NCBI RefSeq assembly: GCF_000237925.1
Contig: NC_031495.1
Coordinates: forward strand, 42,838,200-42,902,199
Source: Schistosoma mansoni
Lineage: Eukaryota; Platyhelminthes; Trematoda; Strigeidida; Schistosomatidae
Reading direction: 5' to 3'
DNA: 64,000 nucleotides
In this document: piece by piece, positions 38,401 to 48,830 of the stretch
Layout: the number at the start of each line of letters is the position of its first letter
Position numbering within the stretch: position 1 is the first letter of the stretch
The notes under the pieces: model-generated
What the model was told of the DNA's origin: nothing
What the model saw: the letters and a program-made list of their open reading frames with translations, nothing else
Database searches by the model: none
Made by a program: the position numbers and the translations under genes

Positions 38401-41400
38401 TTAAACAAACACCACGATCTGCAAGAACAAGAGCACCAGCCTCCAAAGTCCATTCCCGACTCATTGGACTGCGAGTAACATATGCGGTTAGACCAACTGC
38501 GCTTGCTCCCTGACCAGTTGTAAAAACACTCCTCGGAGCTAGCTGCTCAACACACTTAAGAAACTGAGACTTGGCAGTGCCCGGATCACCACAGAGAAGA
38601 ACATTAATGTCACCCCGTACCTTGTGTTTTCCTCCTATAAGAATAATTAGAAAAAAGCTGTGAAAACAAAACACAACATAAATAGAAATAATATATTTGT
38701 AATATCCCAATGAGTAGAAATATTGGCCGCCCCTGACTCCCTTCTAACCATCCCCAATACTAGTCAGCATTGCGCATCGTGGTAATCAGTGTTCAGGCAT
38801 ACGTAACACGTCGCCCAACCATCTCAGTCGATGAAGATTCATGACCTCTTCAACTGATTTACTATCATTCCCTAATACCCTATGTTTTTTTATTTCATTT
38901 AAACACATACATATTGGTACAAAGGGCACCAGATACAATATGCGCCATACCCTATGTCTAACCTCACTATTACTTACCCGGTGATCCCAGCAGATGCGAG
39001 CAACATTTCCAAGACATCTGTGGTCAAATACTAGTAACTCACGAGTATCTTCTACCCTTAATGGCCATGTTTCACATCCGTTGAGTAGAACAGAGCGAAC
39101 TGCTGCGCAGTATACTCGTCCCTTAATTGATAGACGGATATCTCGTCTTCGCCATAGGTGACGTAAGTTGGCAAAAGCCAAAGGAACTTTTTGAATCCGT
39201 GCTGAGGTTTTGTCAGACACCAACCCATTAGGGCTGATCAGACTTTCAAGATAGGTGTTGTCGACGCGTTCGACTACTTCACTCCCTATCCTTAGTTCAG
39301 GTGTTGACGCAGGCCAGTCCTGGAGAAACAATTCAGATCTAAAGGGGGAGAAAAGCATTCCAAATATCCCGGCATTGTTACTCAGTGTTAACAGAAGACT
39401 CTGCATTTTGTCAGTCTTCACCAAACAGGACTGTCATCTGCGTATTTTAAGTCGACAAGTGGACGATTGTCTGAGCATAGTTGTAACAGACGATCACCAT
39501 TATCTGTTCGCTGAGCCGGAATACTAAAATACCCACCTGTCTTTCTGTTTGGTTTAAGCTGCCTACTTGAGCATTAAAGTCACCCGCTACGAATACTATG
39601 TCTGAGCGCTTAGCTTTTTGAAGAAGTTCAGAGAACTTTCTGTAAAAGTCATCTTTAACTTCACCCGGGCTGCAGTCAGTGGGAGCGTAGGCCGAAACGA
39701 CGAAAAAGCAACGACGTGTGTCCCTATCCTTCCGAGTTTTTACAAAACCATTTAGGCGGACATCACACAGGCGACTGTTAACGAGGATCCACTCTAATAG
39801 TGCTTGTTCTGCCCTCGTACTAAGTGCTATGCCTATACCTGCAAGTCCACCAGAACAAGCCATCGGGTCACCAGATACACGGTGGGTGTATTTCGTCGGC
39901 TGTCCATTTAGGCGAGGTGAGGTCAAATGAACGACCACACTGGGATCCTGTATGCGTGTTTCGGAAACACAGCACACATCAATGGAACGAGATTCTAGGG
40001 TCTTAGCCAGAGAGGCTTGCTGGCCGATTTGACATAGGGTACGTACGTTGAAGGCTTCAATGTGTAGTTTGGAGCGAGGTTCTAGTAGACCTAAGACAGT
40101 ATTTTGCGCACTAGAATCGTTGGCCATGGTGACACTTGAGGAGGAAGCCGAAAGAGGAAGTCGAAAGTCGAGGTGGGAGGAATAATAGGGATTGAAGGAG
40201 ATTGATTATGAATACAGTGATATTGAGTGATGTTAGAGGTATGAGGGTAGTTATCACTTTTCGGTTGCCCACACCGTGGAAGGGTACCTGAAAAAGAAAT
40301 CGGGTTAGAGTTGGTCATAGTGACCTGAGATTTTATTCATTTATTTAAACACATAAATATTGGTACAAGGAAGCACCAGATACATATGCGCCTCACAAAT
40401 TTCATTCGATTTGTGTGAGGGCTGTGATACTGCCCAGGTGCCCACACTGAAGCAGGTGGTTTTCTTAGGGGGCCACACCCGGAGCCTTTGACCTAAAGGT
40501 CTGACCCACAAGGCAGTGGAGCATCGTAAGGAGATGTATTCCCATGGTAGCCGGTGACCAACAGTTGGTTCATACGCCATTCGTTCCTTCAGGATACTGG
40601 AGCCCATGTGCACCATTGGTTTGGAATCAGGGTTTTCCAACTCCCCTAGGTGGATCCTCCACATCCACCAACCCGGTTAAAGCGCAGGACATTCGCTTTT
40701 CGTCTTCTCACTTTTGTGAACAACACCCTCGCCACGAGAAGGCAGTGAGTAGGACTACCCTGACAGAGGCTATATATTCGCGTGGCCATATGAGAGCATT
40801 TCGAGAGGGAGAGCAGACTCTCCCCACTCTCGGCCGTACCAGGGCATTTGGAAGCAGTGACCTGAAAGTGTGACCGTGGTACCCAAGGAACAACTACTTG
40901 AGGTCAGATACACCCGATCCTTTTGTGGGTAATTTTTGTATTAACTCCGAACTTGTTGATACTTTACCGCCGAGAGACGGATATCCGTGAGATAAGGTAA
41001 GGTGTTCATTTTTAGGGTCGATCTATTCTAACCGCACTCTGCTTGTGGGAAGGCAGAATCACTGTTAAGCTGGTTGTTTGAAGAAAACAACTTCATTTCA
41101 AAAGCAGAAGAGGCTCTGTCAGGCTGGATTCCAATAGACAGTCGCTTGTGTGTTGTTCAAACAAGAGGAATAGTATGAACTCTAAGAAATAGGGACACAC
41201 GCCGTTACCTTCACGTTGTCTTCGCCTACGCTCCCACTGATTGTAGTTCAAAGTTAGGGATGAATTTTATAATAAGCTATCCAACCTTCAAAAAGCTAGA
41301 CGCTCTGATTTAAAAATAGTGACAGGTGATTTTAATTCCTAAGTGGGTACACTGAACCAAACCGAAAGGCGATTCTGTGGATCTTACGTTGCCGCTGCTC

Positions 41401-44400
41401 AGTACACGGATAATGGTGAGTCTTCTGCAACTTTGATCACATAACCGTCTCTCTCTGACAAACACTAACTTTAGACATAAATAAAACATTGTCTTACGTA
41501 ATGCCCCCCACAACTGGCTCTAACAGATGAGATTGACATTAGCCAGCGTTGGAGAGGCTCGACAGAAGACTGTTGCTCATTTTAGAGCAAATATTCAAAC
41601 TCGGATCATGCTCTATTTTGTGAACGTGTTTTTCTGCATCTTACTGGACGTAGACAGACCACAAAGCGAAATTCCCTTCAAGTTCGAATTTATGTTGAAA
41701 ACAAGAATATTTTTCAGGAACAACTAGAGAATTTAGTGAATCGTCAAACTGATATTCAAACAGAAGTATCTCCCAATGATATCCAAAAAGCTGTGGAGAC
41801 AACAGTGATATATTCCTGTAGCTTAAAGCAAACGGTTAGGAAACGTGTGTGGATTTCGGCGGGGTCTACATAGCTGCTAGGTAGCCCGAAATTCATGCCA
41901 TCTGACTCCAAACGCGATGAGGAGCGGAAGCAGTTTAAACGTAGGCTAACAAAGCGTACGTGATGGTCGTGAGCAGTGGTGAGTAGCGAAAACAGAAGAG
42001 ATGAGAGAAGGCGGTGGATAACTGTTCAAGGAAACGGGTATCGAGAACCTGTCTGTTGGTGAAACTGTCTCGGAGAAGGACCGGACTATTGTACACTCCC
42101 CAATCCAGATCAGACGGATGTGCAGAACACTTTAAAGAACACCTCAACTGGCCTTCAGAAACACCTGTTACCCAATGACTCTAAGCAACCTAAACAGCAA
42201 AGTGATGCGAGTCATCCAACTCTTAATGAGGTTGAAAAGGCTATGGGTAATCTAAGGCGAGGGAGAGAAGCCGGACCTGATGGATCAACCCGATATTTTT
42301 AAGGATGGTGGTCCAGTTCTAGCAGTTTAATTAACTCAGGTATTAGCTAAAGTCTGAGAACTGGACGTAATCCAATCTGACTAGTCTCGATCGCTGATCG
42401 TCTCAGTTTATAAGAGAGGATAGAAATCCCCTTGCAACAACCAAAAAGGAATCAGTTTAATTAATATAATTTCTAAAATATTAGCCTGAATAATACTTCT
42501 GCGCCAAACTGGAGCTCGCGAAGAGCAGACCCGAGAAAACGAGACTGGTTTCAGATCTGGACATGGATGTATGGACAAAATATTCACCCTTCGGTAGGTT
42601 TGGGAACATAGACATACTTTCCAACTATAGTCGTGTTCCTTTACCTTAAGGTGGTGTTCAAATCCGTTGATTGTGAAGTTCTTTGGTAGTGTCTGTCACT
42701 GAGAGCTGTAACAAAGAAGTGGATCAACCATGTGCAGGTTCTCCACAAAGACTACTGGCTGTCAGATGTTGTGCAGAACTGCTATCGGAGTTGGCTACTT
42801 TTAGTGAAGTTTATCAGGAGTGTCTGCTTTCTCCATTTCTATCAAACTTTGCAATAGATATACTTTTATAGATAACACTTCTATCGCCTGACGTTTCTAA
42901 AATGACGAGAATCAGAAACTGTCTCCGAATTCGACAGAAAATCTGGCACGTCGGTCCCCTGTGATGTGACACTGAAGTTCAAAAAAATTTAACAACAGTG
43001 AAAACATTTTGCATTTAACGTACCAGGATTTTTAGGCTCACCGCCGAAAAGTGCCAGTGCAATGCCACGTTTAATATCTTCATGACCATACACACTTGGA
43101 GCTATGCTAGCAAAAATTCGATCACCAATCCTTTCATCACGTGAAAGTTTCAAGATCGCCCTTGTGTCCTCATCAGTTAATGTCCCCACAGCGACCTGCA
43201 TATATAAAACAAGACCGAAATCTACTCACCTTATCATCTTTGCGAACAACGTTGTTTGCTAATATGACAGTTGCAAAGACTGGAAAACCATGCTTGGTAT
43301 TGAGTGACCCATCATAGCTATGTGTATATACGCCAGTTAACTCCTACAATTGGATTCATGATTGACTGAATTGAAACACAACTCACTATTTCATCTCCCG
43401 GTTTGCAGCTATCAACCAGATCATCTAAAAGAATAGCGTCTTTAGACCTAGGAAGACGGCCTGCCGGAACTTTGCCTGGGCTTTCCTGAAGAGTGATACG
43501 TTGATAATTTCTATAAACTGTCTGAAAAATAATTCAGAAATTAGATGTGAAAAGTCCTTATCACGACTGGGGCAGGCAAATACGTTACTAGAATACATTC
43601 GGCATTTATAGGAATGACAGTAAGCTGTGCATATGTTAACAGTATTTACCACTTTTTCTCTTTGCCTTTTAATTTCCTGGAGGTTTGTTGTTAGGTCTAG
43701 AATTTTACGACACGAGGAATGTTTAGAAAACCTAAGAAAAGTTCCCTGTTCATATTCTTATCAAACAAACATTTGTCAGTCGAGGTGTGTGACGGGAGCT
43801 TTGGACAACTCAAATTATTCATTCCAAATTTTTCATCAATAAATTTCTACAATTGTTACAAGATGGCTTCCGCAAATTAAATTCATCGTGATTGGCAGAT
43901 ATAAGTGATCGGGACATGATGCATTTTCGTCCAGACAAAAATGCTAAGTTTGTGACCATGGATCACGAAAATGATACTTGCTGGCACATGTGTATCTGGT
44001 GCCCCCTTGTACCAATATTTGTGTTCAAATAAATAAATAACTACACTCAGAGGTAGACACTTCCAATAAATAAACCACGAAGAGAAGACATACACATTTA
44101 CACCGTAGAGTTAAGGAAAATCTTAAATAAGGACAAAAATAAGGTAAAAATCATTTGAGATGAAAACTTTGAACGCCTCAGAAGTCCTCATATTTGCGCA
44201 ATCAATGCACTGGTAACAGATAAATCACTAAAGTCATTTAAGGTGGACATGGGGATCATTTTACCTGGAATTATATCTTCAAAAGCGTCAAACCAAAATG
44301 TAAAAGTATAAAGTCAAGAAGAATACATATTTCTTTTTATTCCAATAAGATTTGCACATAATTCGATGCATAAAACAATGAAGAACTATAGTGTAGGTTA

Positions 44401-45959
44401 ATATTTGAGGCACTTTTAGTCAAACTAATTCCCGTGGAGTTATTACAGGAGGATTCTTGTCACTAATATGAAGACATCAGCTAACACATTCGTTTCTAAA
44501 AGTAGGCACTACTCAGTTGCGACCCCCCAGTAAAACCGAGATTTTGAGGTGATATCGTAGACACTGAAGGCTGTTTAGCAAGGTCTCCAGCATATGAACT
44601 GTAGTTTCTGAGTGTTATTATCGATCTTTGGACTAGGTGACTCGGGAGTCTTCATTGCGTTGACCTGGCTTGCGGTTTTACTAAATTCATACAACACACA
44701 GTTAACATAAGATTAAATCATACGAAAATGGGGGTAAAACAATTGGTAAAGACTAAAAGTGATTACCTGTTCCATGCTTAGTTCGAATGGACCACCTGAT
44801 TGGCAGTCTGGACAAGTAGAAGGCTTGACTTCTGAGCCCGTTTGGTTTTGAATGAATGGGCCCAAAAGACACCCACATTTCGTACAGTTGTAGCGGACTA
44901 CGCTTAACTGGGGAAGAACACCGGAACTGCTTGTAACTACTCCACATGTTCGGATAAGCTGGTTAAGATGAAAATGGCGAAGACATCGGAGGTCCTCAAT
45001 GAGAGGAAGGTCGTTTATTCTAACATGGACTCGGTTAGTGATCCTATCATAACGAGGGAACCGAGTCAATGTGACCTCGCGAGCAGCCTAGTCGTATTAG
45101 AACAGAAAGTTAACTTTACCTCGTCAAAGATCTCTAAGACATGCTGAGGGGCTTCTGGTAAAAAATATGCTAGGACTTGCTCCGCCGATGCCAGGTGTTG
45201 GTAGTCAATATGCAGACTATGTTTGTTCTCTCTTGCCATTTGTACTATACGCTCAGCATATACGTTCCGATCGTTTTCGTCCAAAAACGTTCTGAGAAAT
45301 GCTTTAAAACGGTTTTTGATTTCTTGACGAGTGACAGGTTGTTGAACCCATTCAACTACAGACATCCCCTTCATATCCTCCAAGTTCTCAATGCTTTCCA
45401 GGACACCCTCAGGTTCTAAATCACCTTCATCACCTGCAGCGACTCTCTCCGCAATACGCCTGCGGCGCGCAGGAATTATTTCTTCCTCCTCTTCCTCACC
45501 GTATAAATCTGAGTACATAACTAGTATAACTTATAGGAACTCTTACCGGCTATAAGATCACGTCTAAGTCCACCAGTAGCAAGCAGACGCTCACGGTCCC
45601 GTCGTCTCATTTCACGTTCAGCTTCAGCACGAGTATTCGGTGATAATTCCTCTAGGTCTTCATCGGGGTCCGCAAGACCTTCCGCCTCATAGACATCGAG
45701 CTCCGGGATAGGACTGAGGTAACTGGACAGAAATTCGAAAATTACCGATAGTCACGTTCCATATCGTCACCGAATAAATTCTCTCCAGATTCTTCTTCTT
45801 CATCAAGATTATCATCACCCAGTATGGCGGCGGATTCGTCCTCAAAAGCGGGTTCCTCTGGATCAGGGCTTGCTGCACCTGAAAGCCCACCACCATGGCG
45901 ACCTGATAAGTCTGAGTTCTACTTCTGTCAAACTACTTGTCTCAACCACTTACCGACAT
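31813..45959 (-). CDS. MCM2: DNA replication licensing factor MCM2, complete
   Basis: Subunit of the MCM2-7 helicase that unwinds DNA at replication forks in the nucleus. Fourteen coding exons, minus strand: 45954-45959, 45746-45918, 45547-45713, 45120-45508, 44767-45087, 43387-43521, 43230-43343, 43024-43195, 38384-38634, 36996-37235, 35481-35630, 32681-32794, 32378-32560, 31813-32082. All phases agree: 2,685 nt, 894 residues (human MCM2 has 904). Landmarks: acidic N-terminus with FEDES and [16 protein letters not shown]; zinc finger C313, C316, C337, C340; Walker A GDPGTAKS (about 508-515); Walker B CLIDEFDK (ending at 576); sensor AAANPIGG (about 613-620); arginine finger SRFD (R641). The first exon is only ATGTCG, chosen because it joins in phase through a 35-bp intron and gives [13 protein letters not shown]. 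Seven of the first eight introns are 32-43 bp or long only once; the 4.4 kb intron 38635-43023 is full of LINEs. The 5' part (to 41,094) lies in the left arm of a large inverted repeat. Confidence 0.96.
34880..35150 (-). mobile_element. RTE-like LINE fragment in an MCM2 intron
   Basis: Minus strand reads [20 protein letters not shown] then ISDEIS and [13 protein letters not shown], matching the region after the RT core of RTE LINEs (compare [10 protein letters not shown] and [19 protein letters not shown] at 38.8-39.4 kb). It is short and degraded. The rest of intron 32795-35480 holds nothing I recognise. Confidence 0.62.
35420..35461. repeat. (TA)n microsatellite
   Basis: About 42 bp of TA repeats with one interruption, 20 bp downstream of the MCM2 exon 35481-35630 in gene sense. 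Confidence 0.95.
35797..35850 (+). repeat. Short retroelement 3'-tail repeat
   Basis: Contains GCCCTCTTGTATCAATG and ends TTCAAATAAATAAAA, the same tail found at 38,885-38,946, 40,336-40,400 and 43,975-44,032. It reads as a heavily 5'-truncated insertion. Confidence 0.6.
38725..40325 (-). mobile_element. RTE-like LINE, internally deleted, in an MCM2 intron
   Basis: The endonuclease is nearly intact at 39,447-40,127 ([67 protein letters not shown]). It is followed directly by the C-terminal part at 38,786-39,424 ([56 protein letters not shown]). The reverse transcriptase core between them, including the YADD-type catalytic motif, is missing. The 5' leader reaches about 40,325; the 3' end is cut near 38,725, about 90 bp from the MCM2 exon at 38384-38634. 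A 62-bp insertion lies in the C-terminal frame (38,885-38,946). Confidence 0.88.
38885..38946 (-). mobile_element. 62-bp retroelement tail insertion with 10-bp target duplication
   Basis: The decamer ATACCCTATG occurs at 38,875-38,884 and again at 38,947-38,956. Between them sits the tail repeat found elsewhere in the window (on the minus strand GGTGCCCTTTGTACCAATAT, then an A-rich end). Insert plus duplication is 72 bp, so the host LINE frame stays open ([18 protein letters not shown] is foreign to the LINE). Confidence 0.8.
40336..41090 (-). repeat. Interspersed repeat ending in the same A-rich tail
   Basis: Less AT-rich than the surroundings. On the minus strand it ends with TCTGGTGCTTCCTTGTACCA and an AAATAAATGAATAAAA tail at 40,336, the end shared with the short tails at 35.8, 38.9 and 44.0 kb. 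The frame at 40,341-40,664 runs into that tail and is probably not a host gene. This may be the longest copy of that repeat in the window. The exact right end is uncertain. Confidence 0.6.
41094..42965 (+). mobile_element. RTE-like LINE fragment in the left arm
   Basis: Plus strand: endonuclease piece ([26 protein letters not shown]), linker, then the start of the RT domain ([20 protein letters not shown] with DGSTRYF, near 42,217-42,300) and [14 protein letters not shown] near 42,820. Many stops. The 5' end is cut by the palindrome boundary at 41,094; the mirror copy at 52,662-54,915 keeps more of the 5' end. Confidence 0.82.
43975..44032 (+). repeat. Short retroelement 3'-tail repeat in an MCM2 intron
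   Basis: TATCTGGTGCCCCCTTGTAC followed by TTCAAATAAATAAATAA; mirrored at 51,595-51,652 in the right arm. Same family as the insertion at 38,885. The rest of intron 43522-44766 shows nothing else. Confidence 0.65.
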
Positions 45960-46796
45960 TTACAAAAATTCAAAAGTTGTGAACTGAGCGCTCGCTGGTG
46001 ATTTCGACTACTTTAAATTCATCTGAATATTGAACTGGAGTGGATTCACTGATCACATGTAAGATATACATATTTGGGAAGACCACTAACTCGTGACATA
46101 TGGAATTGTGAGGAATTGATAGACGCAAAATTATCAGTCTCCGTGCATAATTTAGTAAATATATTAGGTTTTTTGAAGTTTTCAAGTAGTTCTGAATGTT
46201 TTTGGACGGGCTGAAGGTAGTTGGCGTTCAACGAGCTTCTGTCTCTAGTAACAAGGGCTCACAGACACGTGATGTTCGTGGTGTTCCAGATCATTACATG
46301 GCTACCCCCAAGCATTCGACATCTTGAGGAATATCCGTCTAGTGCTTTTACATGCAACTCATTTGAATTTGAAATTCAGTACGCAAAACTGTTTCATTGA
46401 TGTTTTCCTAAAGCGTTCCAAAGTATTCTTATCTCTATGAACGTGATGGACAATGCGGTGGGAAAACTGTTAGGGGCACATGGGATAATGTTCAACAAAG
46501 ATTCTCGTTATTTTCTACTGTCGGCAAGTAGATTCCCAAAATAAATGGTTTTGTAAGTCTTCGATATTAATGCAGGTCACCTTTACCATACTGGACACAC
46601 CCTAACTGGAGACGCTAAGTCAAGCATCCGCATCAGATCACGATTGTGTACGCCACGCTACGCATCCCTCGCAACAATTACTCAGATGAATTCATATATT
46701 TATGTATATGGGATAACGTTCGTTAGTGGTCTTTGTACTAGGTCATCAATAGGCACAGATCTGACCCCTGTCTTCAACCCTCAGAGATCAGAAACA
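45960..46796. other. MCM2 upstream region within the left arm
   Basis: Must contain the MCM2 5' UTR and any promoter that lies in the arm. Frames here (45,970-46,231 minus, 46,644-46,970 plus) are repeated exactly in the right arm and have no family match. I see no convincing TATA or initiator signal. The mirror is 48,831-49,667. Confidence 0.45.
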
Positions 46797-47172
46797 TTGA
46801 GGAACCTCATGGGCTGTTTGATAGTTGAATTGTTCGTAAGTCTATCGCGCGCTCAAGTTCGCTTTTGGCTTTTCCTAGCCTTTCACGAGCTAGTACGGAA
46901 GCCCTCGAGAATACAAGTGGTTCAGTGGTCACGATGTGATGTGTTTCATACAGTTCAGGATACTTGCTGAGTATCGGTTCAAAGTATGGATCATTTACAC
47001 GTTTTAATTGTGATCAAGTATAATCTTAAACCAGAAAGCGAAACTCAAAAATCAGTAGCTTAGTATTTCTGTCTACTAACCTGCGTTTGCTTATGTCGAT
47101 GAGCAGATTATATATATCAATGATTGGCATTGGCACATCTATAACAGCAAAACCCAGTGAATGAATGTGCGA
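46797..47172 (-). mobile_element. Gypsy-type fossil piece, inverted, at the inner end of the left arm
   Basis: Mirror image of 48,455-48,830, with protease-to-RT-type sequence on the minus strand (compare the region 10,930-11,260 of the gypsy element). Broken, old. Confidence 0.75.
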
Positions 47173-48830
47173 TGACTAACGTTGTGGTATACACATTAGC
47201 TTTCAAAGAATAAGACCGTGGCGACCAACACTTTGCAACTCATGTCATTCTAGCTTGATCACATCTATGCCTTATTCCGTTATGCAGAAGCTGACCACCA
47301 CAAGCAGAGCGTGACAGACCCTTGTGTTCAGCTCCTTGAAGTATTGTAGTCACTACCGTAATAGTTCGACAAGCAGACTTCACCTTGTATGTTTATCAAT
47401 GATGTTTCTGAAACTAACGATACTTTACGATAGGCCGTTCACAAACAAGAAGACGCAACACATCAGCGAAGGTTAGATCGACTGTTCCATAACATTGAAT
47501 TGGATGTGACTTCGCATCAGTATATTTGTAAATGTGACAGGTTATCGGGTATAAAACTTTTGAAGGACTTTTAAGGCAGAAGTTTTTATCTAATCTTCCC
47601 CTAAAGGTCAAAGCGGTTCTCATTTCATCCCAAACTAATCCAGTTTATGAACTGACTGCACCTGCCGATCGGATTTCGGATATCACCAGGAACTTCAGCA
47701 TCGAAGTATGTTCCATCTAGTGAAAGACGTCGTTGACATGAAACGAAATAAAATATCTCTGTAATACTATCGCCCACTTAACATTCGTCATGATCACAAA
47801 CGATCCCCAAAACCCACAATGAAGCTCATTTCGAAAATAATCTGTTTCCAGAGCGCGAGAAACAGATGATACTAACTAGTGAGAGCACTGTTGTTGAGGC
47901 TTTTTGTGCTGACAGATATAATTAGTTGCAGCAGCAGTCAGAAGTTGAATGCCTGCCATCATAAAATTTGATTGGAGAAAACAAAAAAGAAAGCGGAAAG
48001 CAATTAGGGAAACAATTACATTGGAAGTATCATGAACTATGTAAGGTAAGACTAAAGAAGGATGTGCAAATGATGTATTTAGTGTATGATCTTCATATTT
48101 TGCGAAAGCACTGCCTAATTTTGCATAAAACAATAAATTGGCTCTCTGAATCGAGTCTTCGTGTACTACACTACCACAATACTTGTTGTAAATCCTCAAG
48201 AAGGCGCCTCATTTCCTCAAAACTCAAACCACATGTGGAACTTTAAGCAGGTAGCTGTTAACAGGGAACGTAGGCAGTGGATATGGTCATCTGTTGCACA
48301 TCACTGGTGTGACAGCAGTGGCTTGCTATCTTATCGACAACAGGACAAAAGTTGACGTCCTTCCCGCGAAAACTAACGTTCGTCTACATGACTCTGTATT
48401 CAAGCAGCCGATCATCACGAATGGTAAAGGGTACAACAACCATAACGTAAGTCTTCGCACATTCATTCACTGGGTTTTGCTGTTATAGATGTGCCAATGC
48501 CAATCATTGATATATATAATCTGCTCATCGACATAAGCAAACGCAGGTTAGTAGACAGAAATACTAAGCTACTGATTTTTGAGTTTCGCTTTCTGGTTTA
48601 AGATTATACTTGATCACAATTAAAACGTGTAAATGATCCATACTTTGAACCGATACTCAGCAAGTATCCTGAACTGTATGAAACACATCACATCGTGACC
48701 ACTGAACCACTTGTATTCTCGAGGGCTTCCGTACTAGCTCGTGAAAGGCTAGGAAAAGCCAAAAGCGAACTTGAGCGCGCGATAGACTTACGAACAATTC
48801 AACTATCAAACAGCCCATGAGGTTCCTCAA
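47173..48830 (+). mobile_element. Gypsy-type LTR fossil spanning the palindrome spacer
   Basis: Plus-strand parts in order: gag-like (about 47,280-47,720; resembles 10,000-10,450), protease-like (about 48,240-48,590; resembles 10,750-11,080) and a block near 48,680-48,830 like the segment leading into RT. No LTRs are recognised. Broken, with many breaks; clearly older than the element at 9,381. From 48,455 rightward it belongs to the right arm; the rest is the single-copy spacer. Confidence 0.78.

Larger units (their letters stand above)
41094..47172. repeat. Left arm of a 6.08 kb inverted repeat
   Basis: The reverse complement of 48,455-54,533: paired positions sum to 95,626-95,628 throughout. 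Only small differences are seen, for example one extra T in the intron 43196-43229 and a 2-bp difference near 42,163. It carries an RTE fragment, MCM2 exons 1-8 and part of a gypsy fossil. The outer end is inside an MCM2 intron. Confidence 0.95.

Noticed and set aside
40341-40664. 107-codon minus-strand frame ending at an A-rich tail
   Set aside because: It runs into a tail shared by several insertions, so it is repeat DNA rather than a host gene.
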